From Nocardioides seonyuensis (GTDB lineage Bacteria; Actinomycetota; Actinomycetes; Propionibacteriales; Nocardioidaceae): DNA of 64,000 nt. Position numbers and translations under genes: made by a program. Under the pieces are notes generated by a model. The model saw only the letters and a program-made list of their open reading frames with translations, had not been told where the DNA came from and made no database searches. Of this stretch, positions 38,278 through 46,203 are shown piece after piece (within the stretch, counting starts at the first letter, position 1; each line of letters opens with the position of its first letter). Where the stretch lies: assembly GCF_004683965.1 (NCBI RefSeq), contig NZ_CP038436.1:3782001-3846000 (forward strand). The letters are read 5' to 3'.

Positions 38278-38283
38278 GGCTGG

Positions 38284-39300
38284 ATGGCGCTGTCGATCCT
38301 CTCCCGCCCCAACCCCGTCGTCGCCGCCCCGATGGCCGGTGTCAGCACGCCCGAGCTCGCGGCGGCGGCCTCCGCGAGCGGGGGTATCGGCTTCCTAGCC
38401 GCGGCCTTCCTCGCCCCGGCCTCGCTCCGGGCCGAGGTGGCGGCCTACCGCACGCTCGTCGATGCCCCCGTGGCGCTCAACCTGTTCAGCCCCCAGCCCG
38501 ACCGCTCCGCCGAGCTGGCGAGCCAGCTGGTCGCCTACGCCGCCGAGATCGCCGCGACGGCCCGGAAGCACGGCGTGGAGCCGGGTGATCCCCGCCACGA
38601 CGAATTCCACTTCGACGCCAAGGTGGCGTACCTCGTCGCCGAGCCTGTCGATGCTGTCACGTTCACCTTCGGACCCGTGCCGGAGACGGTGGTGCGCGAC
38701 CTGCAGGGGGTCGGCACCGCCGTCGGATTCACTGTCACCAGCCTCCACGAGGCCCACCAGGCGGTCGCCCTCGGGGCTGACTTCCTCGTCGCCCAGGGAG
38801 CGTCGGCGGGCGGGCACCGAGGCACCTGGCACGTCTCCGACGAGCCCAACGAGGACTCCACCGACGACGTCCTCTCGGCCGTGTCGACGACGGGACTCCC
38901 GGTGATCGCCGCCGGGGGCGTCGCCGGGCGCGACGACGTACGACGACTGCTGGACGCCGGCGCCGCGGCAGTCGCGGTCGGGACCCTCTTCGTCGCGGCG
39001 GACGAGGCCGGCTCGAGCACCGCACACCGGGACGCCCTCACCTCAGGCCGCTTCCCCGGGACGGTCGTCACCCGGGCCTTCACGGGGCGCCCCGCTCGAG
39101 CCCTGCGCAACGCCTTCGTCGCCGACCACGATGGTCACGCGCCGTCGGCGTACCCCCACGTGCAGCACACGACCCAGCCCGTCAGGCAAGCGGCGGCAAC
39201 GGCCGGCGACCCCGACGCCATGGCCCTGTGGGCAGGGAGCGGTCACGCCGCGGCAGCACGTCGGCCGGCCAGGGACGTCGTCGCGGCTCTCTGGCCGTGA
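38284..39300 (+). CDS. Nitronate monooxygenase-like FMN protein
   Basis: A 338-residue TIM-barrel flavoprotein of the nitronate monooxygenase / 2-nitropropane dioxygenase family. 'PNPVVAAPMAGVSTPELAAAASASGGIGFLAAAF' is the N-terminal FMN-binding strand. 'LVAQGASAGGHRGTW' has the conserved Gly-Gly-His, 'GLPVIAAGGVAGRDDVRRLLDAGAAAVAVGTLFVAADEAGS' binds the FMN phosphate, and 'SGRFPGTVVTRAFTGRPARALRN' closes the barrel. Likely role is oxidation of toxic nitronates. It sits between pdxS and pdxT on the opposite strand and ends 1 base from the pdxS stop, suggesting insertion into an ancestral pdxS-pdxT arrangement. Confidence 0.87.
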   Translation: MALSILSRPNPVVAAPMAGVSTPELAAAASASGGIGFLAAAFLAPASLRAEVAAYRTLVDAPVALNLFSPQPDRSAELASQLVAYAAEIAATARKHGVEPGDPRHDEFHFDAKVAYLVAEPVDAVTFTFGPVPETVVRDLQGVGTAVGFTVTSLHEAHQAVALGADFLVAQGASAGGHRGTWHVSDEPNEDSTDDVLSAVSTTGLPVIAAGGVAGRDDVRRLLDAGAAAVAVGTLFVAADEAGSSTAHRDALTSGRFPGTVVTRAFTGRPARALRNAFVADHDGHAPSAYPHVQHTTQPVRQAAATAGDPDAMALWAGSGHAAAARRPARDVVAALWP

Positions 39301-39301
39301 G

Positions 39302-40201
39302 CTACCAGCCGCGCTCGGAGAGGCGGTGCGGCTGCGGGATGTCGTCGACGTTGATGCCGACCATCGCCTCGCCCAGCCCACGGCTGACCTTGGCGACCAT
39401 GTCGGGATCGTCGAAGAACGTGGTGGCCTTGACGATCGCCTCGGCCCGCTGGGCCGGGTTGCCGGACTTGAAGATCCCGGAGCCGACGAAGACGCCCTCG
39501 GCACCGAGCTGCATCATCATCGCCGCGTCGGCGGGCGTTGCGATGCCGCCCGCGGTGAAGAGGACCACGGGGAGCTTGCCGCTCGCCGCGACCTCCTTGA
39601 CCAGGTCGTAGGGCGCCTGGAGCTCCTTGGCAGCGACGTAGAGCTCGTCCTCCGCGAGGCCGTGGAGACGGTTGAGCTCGCCCCGGATGGTGCGCATGTG
39701 GGTGACGGCGTTGGACACGTCACCGGTGCCGGCCTCGCCCTTGCTGCGGATCATGGCCGCGCCCTCGGTGATGCGACGCAGCGCCTCGCCGAGGTTGGTC
39801 GCCCCGCACACGAACGGGACGGTGAACTGCCACTTGTCGATGTGGTGGGCGTAGTCGGCCGGGGTGAGGACCTCGGACTCGTCGATGTAGTCGACACCCA
39901 GGCTCTGGAGGACCTGCGCCTCGGCGAAGTGACCGATGCGGGCCTTGGCCATCACCGGGATCGAGACGGCCTCGATGATGCCGTCGATCATGTCGGGGTC
40001 GCTCATCCGCGAGACGCCGCCCTGGGCGCGGATGTCTGCCGGGACGCGCTCGAGAGCCATCACCGCGACAGCGCCGGCGTCCTCGGCGATCTTGGCCTGC
40101 TCGGCGGTGACGACGTCCATGATCACACCGCCCTTCAGCATCTCTGCCATGCCGCGCTTGACGCGGGAGGTGCCGGTGGTCGGTGCTGCGTTCTCGCTCA
40201 T
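39302..40201 (-). CDS. pdxS: PLP synthase subunit PdxS
   Basis: A 299-residue TIM-barrel enzyme that builds PLP from ribose 5-phosphate, glyceraldehyde 3-phosphate and ammonia. '[47 protein letters not shown]' is the N-terminal signature; the Schiff-base lysines are in 'GGVIMDV' neighbourhood and '[10 protein letters not shown]'. '[35 protein letters not shown]' (with FTAGG here) binds phosphate. The ATG overlaps the stop of the PIP synthase gene (ATGA), so the two are translationally coupled. Confidence 0.96.
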   Translation of the reverse strand: MSENAAPTTGTSRVKRGMAEMLKGGVIMDVVTAEQAKIAEDAGAVAVMALERVPADIRAQGGVSRMSDPDMIDGIIEAVSIPVMAKARIGHFAEAQVLQSLGVDYIDESEVLTPADYAHHIDKWQFTVPFVCGATNLGEALRRITEGAAMIRSKGEAGTGDVSNAVTHMRTIRGELNRLHGLAEDELYVAAKELQAPYDLVKEVAASGKLPVVLFTAGGIATPADAAMMMQLGAEGVFVGSGIFKSGNPAQRAEAIVKATTFFDDPDMVAKVSRGLGEAMVGINVDDIPQPHRLSERGW

Positions 40202-40818
40202 GCACCCATCGTATTCCGCGCAGCGGCCTGCTCACGCACCGCCCAGATGCGCTGGACGAGCGTCACGGCGCTCAGTGCGCCGAGGAGGGCCAGGCCCCAC
40301 GCGAGGACCAACGGTTCGTCGCTCAGCTCGGCCGCGATCGCGGCGATGCCCAGGACCACGAGCCGGTCGGCCCGCTCCATCAATCCGACCCGGGCGTTGA
40401 ACCCCAGGGACTCCGCGCGAGCCCGTGCGTAGGACGTCGTCACCCCCGTCACCAGGCACAGCAGCGCCATCGCGGCGCCGAAGGTGGAGTCGCCCTCGCC
40501 CCCGAAGTAGAGGACCACCGCACCGAACACGACGGCGTCGGCGATGCGGTCGAGCGTGGAGTCGAGGAACGCGCCGAACGGGCTGACACGGTTGCTCAAC
40601 CGCGCCATCGTGCCGTCGAGGAGGTCGAAGAGCGCGAAGACCGTCACCACCAGGGCCGCAGCGATGAGCTGTCCTCGCGGGGCGAACCAGAGCGCCGCTG
40701 AGCAGGTGGCGACGGTGCCGAGGACGGTGACTGCATCGGGACTCACCCCGATGCGCAGGAGAAGTCGGGCCAGGGGCGAGATGATCGCGGTGACGAGGCC
40801 GCGGATGTGTTCCAGCAT
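40198..40818 (-). CDS. pgsA: CDP-alcohol phosphatidyltransferase, probable phosphatidylinositol-phosphate synthase
   Basis: A 206-residue membrane enzyme with about six helices. The complete family motif is present: Asp65-x2-Asp68-Gly69-x2-Ala72-Arg73-x8-Gly82-x3-Asp86-x3-Asp90. '[12 protein letters not shown]' matches the Arg-rich inositol-phosphate-binding segment of actinobacterial PIP synthases (PgsA1). These join CDP-diacylglycerol and inositol 1-phosphate. The next gene upstream encodes an inositol-monophosphatase-family enzyme, which fits PI metabolism. pimA and the PIM acyltransferase, which often follow pgsA1 in mycobacteria, are absent. A five-palindrome array lies upstream (40835-40936). 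Confidence 0.88.
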   Translation of the reverse strand: MLEHIRGLVTAIISPLARLLLRIGVSPDAVTVLGTVATCSAALWFAPRGQLIAAALVVTVFALFDLLDGTMARLSNRVSPFGAFLDSTLDRIADAVVFGAVVLYFGGEGDSTFGAAMALLCLVTGVTTSYARARAESLGFNARVGLMERADRLVVLGIAAIAAELSDEPLVLAWGLALLGALSAVTLVQRIWAVREQAAARNTMGA

Positions 40819-40827
40819 GGTGGCCGC

Positions 40828-40833
40828 AGGCTA
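40828..40833 (-). promoter_or_regulatory. -10 box of the PIP synthase gene
   Basis: TAGCCT on the minus strand lies 9 bases before the ATG at 40818 and directly adjoins the palindrome array at 40835. Confidence 0.45.
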
Positions 40834-40834
40834 C

Positions 40835-40936
40835 CGCCGAATCGGCATCAGGTTCGCGCCGACTCGGCGTCAGGCTTGCGCCGACTCGGCGTCAGGCTTG
40901 CGCCGACTCGGCGTCAGCTTTGCGCCGACTCGGCGA
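40835..40936. repeat. Tandem 22-bp repeat array, each unit holding a 13-bp palindrome
   Basis: About 4.6 copies of a 22-bp unit run head to tail at 40835, 40857, 40879, 40901 and 40923 (last copy partial). Each begins with CGCCGACTCGGCG, a palindrome with 6-bp arms; four copies are perfect and the first is CGCCGAATCGGCA. Linkers are close to TCAGGCTTG. The array starts 1 base upstream of the -10 box of the PIP synthase gene and runs into the last seven codons of the upstream phosphatase gene. The 22-bp period is about two helical turns, so all palindromes face the same side of the DNA. An operator array or a repeat expansion are the main readings. Confidence 0.85.
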
Positions 40937-41678
40937 AGGCCCGGGAGACGTCGGCCACGGCGCGCAAGGCTCCCGACACGGTCCACTCCACGCCGGCCGC
41001 GGGTACGACGACCGAGTCGCCGCCGGCGCCACGGATGATCGCGGCCCCGGGCAGCCTGTCCCAGTCGGCGACCGAGTGCTGGAACAGCACGTCGCCCTGG
41101 CCCATGGCGATCGCCATCGCGTCCATGGTGCCGGAGCCGAGCATCCGCAGTGTCCCGACCTCGCGCAGCGCCAGGCTGAACACCCTGCCCACCTCCCCCT
41201 CGAAGAACGGCGGGTGGAGGTAGGTGGCGGCACAGCGCTCCTCGCGCGGGGTGTCGGGCAACGGCGCGACTGGCTCGCCGTCGCACGTGCTGGGCAGGTC
41301 GGGACCGCCGACCCAGGTGCGCTGGGAGGCCGGGTGGTAGACCGCCCCGAGCAGCACGTCGTCCTCGTCCCGGAGAGCGAGGGCACTGCACCACCAGTCA
41401 CTGCCCCGGGAGAAGTTGTAGGTGCCGTCGACCGGGTCGATCACCCAGGTACGGCCGCTGGTGCCGTCCTTGGCGGCCCCCTCCTCCCCTACGACCGCGT
41501 CGTCGGGCCGCTCGGCGGCCAGCCTCTCGACGATCAGACGCTCGGCGGCGGTGTCGGCCTGGGTGACGATGTCGGAGCCACTGGTCTTCCGCGTCACGTC
41601 GAGGCCCTCCGCCCGGATCCGGGCCGCCAGGGCGCCCGCCTCGCGCACCAGTTCCCGGGCCAGCAGGGCGTCGTCCAC
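40914..41678 (-). CDS. Inositol monophosphatase / histidinol-phosphatase family enzyme
   Basis: A 254-residue Mg-dependent, Li-sensitive-type phosphatase. Metal ligands are in 'AVVGEEGAAKDG' (Glu), 'TWVIDPVDGTYNFSRG' (two Asp) and 'HSVADWDRLPGAAII' (Asp). The N-terminal 'KTSGSDIVTQADTAAERLIVERL' also fits. Actinobacterial members act either on inositol 1-phosphate or as HisN in histidine synthesis; proximity to the PIP synthase favours the first, but the sequence does not decide. The last codons lie inside the 22-bp repeat array, so the C-terminal AESAQS was shaped by the repeat. TAGGGT lies 6 bases before the GTG start. Confidence 0.88.
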   Translation of the reverse strand: MDDALLARELVREAGALAARIRAEGLDVTRKTSGSDIVTQADTAAERLIVERLAAERPDDAVVGEEGAAKDGTSGRTWVIDPVDGTYNFSRGSDWWCSALALRDEDDVLLGAVYHPASQRTWVGGPDLPSTCDGEPVAPLPDTPREERCAATYLHPPFFEGEVGRVFSLALREVGTLRMLGSGTMDAMAIAMGQGDVLFQHSVADWDRLPGAAIIRGAGGDSVVVPAAGVEWTVSGALRAVADVSRAFAESAQS

Positions 41679-41684
41679 GAGCGA

Positions 41685-41690
41685 ACCCTA
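41685..41690 (-). promoter_or_regulatory. -10 box of the first phosphatase gene, leaderless arrangement
   Basis: TAGGGT on the minus strand lies 6 bases before the GTG at 41678. Confidence 0.45.
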
Positions 41691-41782
41691 GCGATGCCGA
41701 CGCTCGCGCCGACGAAGCGCGGGTGGACGGGCGGCGTACCGTGGAACAACAGAGCCATTCAGGCTCTCGAGCAGGGAGCATC

Positions 41783-41917
41783 ATGAGCGACAAGTCGCCG
41801 CGCCAGAGCATGACCAAGAAGTCCGCAAAGTCCATCAAGGAGAAGCGGGCCGAGAAGCACGCGAAGGCGGCCGGAACCAGCTCCACCGCGGAGACCTTGG
41901 GCAGCAAGAAGAAGTGA
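41783..41917 (+). CDS. 44-residue basic protein
   Basis: A 44-residue Lys/Ser-rich protein, 'MSDKSPRQSMTKKSAKSIKEKRAEKHAKAAGTSSTAETLGSKKK' in outline: a basic helical centre (about 11-28) and a Ser/Thr tail ending in KKK. GGGAG lies at about 7 bases before the ATG. Similar short Lys-rich proteins are seen in related actinobacteria, but no function is known; nucleic-acid or ribosome binding is possible. Its TGA overlaps the GTG start of the next gene (GTGA), which strongly supports that it is translated. Confidence 0.7.
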   Translation: MSDKSPRQSMTKKSAKSIKEKRAEKHAKAAGTSSTAETLGSKKK

Positions 41918-43029
41918 CCCTCCTCAGTCTCGGCATCGTCGGCACGTCCACCAAGGAGAACGAGCACCGGCTGCCGCTCCACCCCGACCACCTGGACCGG
42001 CTCGATCCGGCAGTCGCGTCACGGGTCACGCTCGAGCACGGGTACGGCGAGCGGTTCGGCCGCAGCGATGCCGATCTCGCTCCGCACGTGGCCGGGTTCG
42101 CCTCCCGGGAGGAGATCATCTCCGGGTCCGACGTGGTGGTGCTGCCCAAGCCGCAGCACGAGGACGTCGCGCGCATGCACGCCGGGCAGGTCCTGTGGGG
42201 GTGGCCGCACTGCGTGCAGGACCGGGAGATGACCCAGCTGGCGATCGACCGGAAGCTGACGTTGATCGCCTTCGAGGTCATGAACCACTGGACCACCGAC
42301 GGCCACGTGGGCCTCCACGTCTTCCACAAGAACAACGAGCTCGCGGGCTACTGCTCGGTGCTGCAGGCCATGGAGCTCGTCGGCATCACCGGCGACTACG
42401 GACGTCGGTTGAGCGCGGTGGTGATCGGCTTCGGGGCCACCGCCCGCGGCGCCGTCACGGCGTTGAACGCCCACGGGGTCAGCGAGGTCGCCGTGCTCAC
42501 GAACCGCGGGGTGGCGGCCGTGGGCTCACCGATCCACTCGGTGCGGATCCGCCAGTTCGACCACGACCCCGACGATCCCGGTGTCAGCCACGTCGTCACC
42601 GAGCGCGGCCGCGTGCCGCTGGCGCCGTACCTCGCCGAGAACGACATCGTCGTGAACTGCACGCTGCAGGACCCCTCGGCCCCCCTGACCTACCTCCAGA
42701 CCGCCGACGTCGCGTCGTTCCGCCAGGGCAGCCTCATCGTGGACGTGTCGTGCGACGAGGGCATGGGCTTCGAGTGGGCCGTGCCGACATCCTTCGACGA
42801 CCCGATGTTCACCGTCGAGGACCGCGTCCACTACTACGCGGTGGACCACAGCCCGTCCTACCTGTGGAACTCCGCGACGTGGGAGAACAGCGAGGCGCTC
42901 ATGCCGTTCGTCGAGACGGTCATGGCGGGCCCAGGAGCGTGGGCGGGCAACGAGACCATCTCGAGGGCGATCGAGATCCGGGACGGCCGGATCGTCAATC
43001 CGGCCATCACGGCCTTCCAGGGTCGCTAG
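41914..43029 (+). CDS. N5-(carboxyethyl)ornithine synthase / alanine dehydrogenase-like enzyme
   Basis: A 371-residue member of the alanine dehydrogenase / PNT-N superfamily. The N-terminal domain starts 'LGIVGTSTKENEHRLPLHPDHLDRL' and has 'VVVLPKPQHEDVARMHAGQVLWGWPHCVQDREMTQLAIDRKLTLIAFE'. The Rossmann domain is 'AVVIGFGATARGAVTALNAHGVSEVAVLTNRG'. This wording matches the lactococcal N5-(carboxyethyl)ornithine synthase, an NADPH-dependent reductive condensation of pyruvate and ornithine, more than true alanine dehydrogenase. Substrates here are unproven. GTG 41914 overlaps the stop of the 44-residue gene, and the 3' end overlaps a convergent gene by 23 bases. Confidence 0.8.
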   Translation: MTLLSLGIVGTSTKENEHRLPLHPDHLDRLDPAVASRVTLEHGYGERFGRSDADLAPHVAGFASREEIISGSDVVVLPKPQHEDVARMHAGQVLWGWPHCVQDREMTQLAIDRKLTLIAFEVMNHWTTDGHVGLHVFHKNNELAGYCSVLQAMELVGITGDYGRRLSAVVIGFGATARGAVTALNAHGVSEVAVLTNRGVAAVGSPIHSVRIRQFDHDPDDPGVSHVVTERGRVPLAPYLAENDIVVNCTLQDPSAPLTYLQTADVASFRQGSLIVDVSCDEGMGFEWAVPTSFDDPMFTVEDRVHYYAVDHSPSYLWNSATWENSEALMPFVETVMAGPGAWAGNETISRAIEIRDGRIVNPAITAFQGR

Positions 43030-43369
43030 CGGACTCCGCGAGCTGCGCCACCGACGGGAGCATGGCAAGGGCGTTGACCACCACCGAGAAGACCAGCAGG
43101 GCCACGCCGACCGCCTGGTGCCCTGTCCAGAACAGCCCGACGACCGCCGAGCCGAACACCACGACCTTGACCACCGGCCTCACGATCGGCCCGCCCCACG
43201 GCGCCTTGGGCGAGGCGAACATCCACCACACGGCGACCGCGGACACCGCCAGGAGGAGCCCGACCGGCCAGCCACCCAGGTGACCCCCGACGTGGGCGAG
43301 CGCCCACACCGCCAGCACCTCGTCCACGAAGACGAGCGCCAGCACGGTCCAGCCGAGGGCAGCAGGCAC
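43007..43369 (-). CDS. YrdB-like (DUF2568) small membrane protein
   Basis: A 120-residue protein with four hydrophobic segments: about 5-25 (GWTVLALVFVDEVLAVWALAHVGG), 33-50 (VGLLLAVSAVAVWWMF), 64-82 (PVVKVVVFGSAVVGLFW) and 85-103 (AVGVALLVFSVVVNAL). 'WWMFASPKAPWGGPIVRPVVK' matches the YrdB/DUF2568 family. Function is unknown. The GTG start is 1 base after the HIT gene stop, so it is the second gene of that unit. Its 3' end overlaps the convergent CEO-synthase-like gene by 23 bases. Confidence 0.78.
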   Translation of the reverse strand: MPAALGWTVLALVFVDEVLAVWALAHVGGHLGGWPVGLLLAVSAVAVWWMFASPKAPWGGPIVRPVVKVVVFGSAVVGLFWTGHQAVGVALLVFSVVVNALAMLPSVAQLAESASDPGRP

Positions 43370-43370
43370 G

Positions 43371-43883
43371 TCAGCGCCAGGCGTCCGCGAGGAGGTCGCG
43401 CGTGTCGCTGAGCAGCTGGGGCAGCGTCTTGGTGCCGCCGACGACGGTGATGAAGTTGGCGTCGCCGGTCCAGCGGGGCACGACGTGCTGGTGCAGGTGG
43501 TCGGCCAACGACCCGCCTGCGGAGCGTCCGAGGTTGAGGCCCACGTTGAAGGCGTGCGGCTCGGCCACCGAGCGGATCGCACGCAGCGCCTGCTGGGTCA
43601 TGGCCATCAGCTCCGCCGACTCCTCGGGAGTGAGGTCCGCGAGGTCGGCGACGTGACGGTAGGGCAGGACCATCAGGTGCCCGGGGTTGTAGGGGTGGAG
43701 GTTGAGCACGGCGTAGGTGCACCTGCCACGGGCGACCACGAGGGACTCCTCGTCGGGATGGTCCGGGATCGCGCAGAAGGGGCAGCCCTCGTCGCCGAAG
43801 GCGGTGCGGACGTAGGCCATCCGGTGGGGCGTCCAGATCCGCTCGAGGCTGTCGCCGCCCCCCACGCCCCGCTGCTCGGTCAT
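43371..43883 (-). CDS. HIT-family nucleotide phosphorylase/hydrolase
   Basis: A 170-residue histidine triad protein. 'GCPFCAIPDHPDEESLVVARGRCTYAVLNLHPYNPGHLMVLPYRHVADL' is the typical N-terminal region with a CxxC, and the triad is 'LADHLHQHVVPRW'. In mycobacteria the equivalent gene (next to pgsA1 and thrS) encodes a diadenosine tetraphosphate phosphorylase, so Ap4A breakdown is the best guess. TAGCGT 7 bases upstream of the ATG overlaps the TetR stop and may be its promoter. Confidence 0.88.
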   Translation of the reverse strand: MTEQRGVGGGDSLERIWTPHRMAYVRTAFGDEGCPFCAIPDHPDEESLVVARGRCTYAVLNLHPYNPGHLMVLPYRHVADLADLTPEESAELMAMTQQALRAIRSVAEPHAFNVGLNLGRSAGGSLADHLHQHVVPRWTGDANFITVVGGTKTLPQLLSDTRDLLADAWR

Positions 43884-43890
43884 GGGAGAG

Positions 43891-43896
43891 ACGCTA
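43891..43896 (-). promoter_or_regulatory. -10 box of the HIT gene, leaderless arrangement
   Basis: TAGCGT on the minus strand lies 7 bases before the ATG at 43883; its first three bases are the TetR stop codon. Confidence 0.35.
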
Positions 43897-44583
43897 CTGG
43901 AGGGCGCTGGCCAGCAGCTCCTCGATGGGCTGGCCGGCCTTCAGGTCAACGCCGAGGGCTCGCGCGTGGCCGTGCAGGAGGTACCACACCGAGGCGGTCG
44001 TCAGCTGGACCAGCACCTCGGCGCTCGGCTCCGGCACGGGGCGGGAGAGCCAGCGTCGGACCGCTCCGAACACCGCACCCACGAGGCCGTGCGCCAAGGG
44101 GTCCAGGGCCGCTCGCTGCTCGCCGGTCAGGTCGAGGCGCAGGAGGTCGACAGCGGTCTCGATGAGCTCGGCGACCCGGCCGGCGATCATGGAGAGCCCC
44201 TGCTCGAGGGGGTTGTCGTCGTCGGCCTCGGCGGCGCCCGCGACGCGGTGCAGCGCAGGGTGCTCGGCTGCCCAGCCGACGTACTCGGCGACCACCCGCT
44301 CGATGATCTGCAGGATGCTGCCCTCGAGCGAGAGCGCCGGGAGCAGCCGCGCCCACACGTCGTCGAGGATCGCGACCCGGATCTCGCGGTCGAGCTCGGA
44401 GCGGTCGGTGAAGTGGCGGTAGATCACCGTGCGGCCGACCCCGGCCCGCTCCGCGATGGCGGCCACGTTGACCTCGTGGCCCGGCGCCGTCTCCTCGATG
44501 ACCTCGATGGCGGCAGTCAGGATCACGCGACGTCGCTCCAGGTTGTGCTGCTCCCAGCGGGCCTGGCGGCCGTCGACGCTCAT
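43894..44583 (-). CDS. TetR-family regulator of the diiron oxygenase operon
   Basis: A 229-residue regulator. The helix-turn-helix is 'RRRVILTAAIEVIEETAPGHEVNVAAIAERAGVGRTVIYRHFTDRSELDREI' (about 17-68); the C-terminal ligand-binding domain is variable, containing 'GWAAEHPALHRVAGAAEADDDNPLEQGLSMI'. GGAGG before ATG 44583 supports the start. It is the last gene of the unit diiron oxygenase - ferredoxin reductase - TetR. The two palindromes at 47194-47238 are the obvious candidate operators, which would make this an autoregulated operon. Confidence 0.88.
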   Translation of the reverse strand: MSVDGRQARWEQHNLERRRVILTAAIEVIEETAPGHEVNVAAIAERAGVGRTVIYRHFTDRSELDREIRVAILDDVWARLLPALSLEGSILQIIERVVAEYVGWAAEHPALHRVAGAAEADDDNPLEQGLSMIAGRVAELIETAVDLLRLDLTGEQRAALDPLAHGLVGAVFGAVRRWLSRPVPEPSAEVLVQLTTASVWYLLHGHARALGVDLKAGQPIEELLASALQ

Positions 44584-44601
44584 CACCCTCCGCACGTTCG
44601 G

Positions 44602-46200
44602 CTACACGGTCTCGCGGAGACTACTGGTCGCCGCGGCTCGAAGCTCGTCGAGCGCCACGATCTTGGCACGACTCCGCCCCGAGATCGCGCCCCTGTGCTT
44701 CTCCTGGCGGTCGATCGCACGCCAGCCGGCCAGGTCGATGGGGTCGACGCCTCGGTCAGCGAGACGCTCGCGAAGGTCCTCCCCACGTCGAGGCGGCACC
44801 GGGACCAGCCCGGCGTCGAGGTCGTCGAGGAGCTGGGTGACCGTCTCCTGGGCGCAGGACTTGTTGGTGCCGATGAAGCCCGTCGGACCGCGCTTGATCC
44901 ACCCCGCGACATAGCTTCCCGGCTCGACCCGGCCACGGTCGTTGGGGACGGTGCCGGCCACGTCGTCGTACGGCAGCCCCGGCACGGGCTTGCCGTGGTA
45001 GCCGATGGCACGCAGGACCAGCCCGGTGTCGAGCGTCTCGGCCCCGGTCAGCGTCGGGTGGGTGCCCCGGACGGCGAGCCCTTCCACGCGGGTCTCCCCC
45101 AGCACGGCGACGGGCTGGGTGTGGAAGCGAAGGATGATCGCGCGGCGGCCCGGACGGCGCTCGCGGCTCGCCAGGTCGCGGAGCAGCCGGCCCCTCTCCC
45201 CCGTCGCCGTGATGTCGGCGCCCCCGGGGTCGAGGAGCACGTCGACGTCGGGCAGACCGGCGAGCCCGACGAGCTCGGGCAGGGTGAAGGCCGCGTCGTC
45301 CGGACCCCGACGACCGAGCACGACGACCTCCCGCACGTCGCTCGCCGCGAGCGCGTCCAGGGGACCGGACGCGATGTCGGTGCGGGCGAGCGCCTCCGGG
45401 TCGGCGGTGAGGATCCTGGCCACGTCGAGGGCGACGTTGCCGGTCCCGATGACGACGGCGCGTTCGTGGTCGAGCGGCACGTCGAGGTCCTGCCGCTCGG
45501 GGTGGCCGTTGTACCAGGCGACCAGCTCGGTGGCGGAGAGGGAGCCGGGCAGGGTCTCGCCGTCGACGCCGAGGCGCTTGTCGGCAGCAGCGCCCACGCA
45601 TGTGATCACCGCGTCGTAGTGCTCGGCCAGCTCGGCGTGGGTGAGGTCGCGACCGACCTCGACGCCCAGCAGGTAGCGGAAGCCGGGCTGCTCCTCGATG
45701 GCACGGAACAGCTTCTCGGCGCCCTTGGTGTGGTGGTGGTCAGGAGCGACTCCGGCGCGCAGGAGGCCGTAAGGGGTGGGGAGACGATCGAGGACGTCGA
45801 CGCTCACCTCGGGGTGCCGGAGCAGCTCGTCGGCGGCGTAGAGACCCGCCGGCCCGGCCCCGACGACCGCGACCCGGACAGGACGCGGGTCGACCAGGCG
45901 TCGCTGGGGCGGCACCAGGGCCAGCGGCGTCCGGTCGGCGTGGGAGTACTCGTCGTAGTAGGCGGCGTTGAGGACGGAGAACGGCTGCTCCTCGGGCGTC
46001 AGGCGCGACTCGGGCTTGATCGCACCCACCGGACAGGCCGTGACGCAGGCGCCGCAGCCCACGCAGGACTTCGGGTCGATGTAGAGCATCTCTGCCTCGG
46101 CGAAGCCGGGCTCGCCAGGCGTGGGGTGGATGCAGTTGACCGGGCAGGCGACGACGCAGGAGGCGTCGGCGCAGCACGCTTGTGTGACGACGTAGGCCAT
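44602..46200 (-). CDS. Ferredoxin fused to ferredoxin-NADP reductase (FprB type)
   Basis: A 532-residue fusion. Residues 1-60 form a 7Fe/8Fe-type ferredoxin: 'QACCADASCVVACPVNCIHP' and 'SCVGCGACVTACPVGAIKPE'. From about 105 comes an adrenodoxin-reductase-like flavoprotein with FAD loop 'RVAVVGAGPAGLYAADELL', the 'DRLPTPYGLLRAGVAPDHHHTKG' segment, NADP loop 'AVVIGTGNVALDVARIL', and 'YVAGWIKRGPTGFIGTNK' near the C-terminus. It would pass electrons from NADPH to the diiron oxygenase encoded 3 bases upstream, giving a self-contained two-gene oxygenase system. Confidence 0.92.
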   Translation of the reverse strand: MAYVVTQACCADASCVVACPVNCIHPTPGEPGFAEAEMLYIDPKSCVGCGACVTACPVGAIKPESRLTPEEQPFSVLNAAYYDEYSHADRTPLALVPPQRRLVDPRPVRVAVVGAGPAGLYAADELLRHPEVSVDVLDRLPTPYGLLRAGVAPDHHHTKGAEKLFRAIEEQPGFRYLLGVEVGRDLTHAELAEHYDAVITCVGAAADKRLGVDGETLPGSLSATELVAWYNGHPERQDLDVPLDHERAVVIGTGNVALDVARILTADPEALARTDIASGPLDALAASDVREVVVLGRRGPDDAAFTLPELVGLAGLPDVDVLLDPGGADITATGERGRLLRDLASRERRPGRRAIILRFHTQPVAVLGETRVEGLAVRGTHPTLTGAETLDTGLVLRAIGYHGKPVPGLPYDDVAGTVPNDRGRVEPGSYVAGWIKRGPTGFIGTNKSCAQETVTQLLDDLDAGLVPVPPRRGEDLRERLADRGVDPIDLAGWRAIDRQEKHRGAISGRSRAKIVALDELRAAATSSLRETV

Positions 46201-46203
46201 GGG

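Noticed and set aside
40835..40936. The 22-bp repeats as a CRISPR array
   Set aside because: Units are contiguous with no unique spacers, and there are no cas genes.
16190..44970. Repeated GTCGTACGAC-like stretches at several places
   Set aside because: They fall mostly in coding sequence at Val-Val-Arg or Ser-Tyr-Asp codons, with no regular position or spacing.
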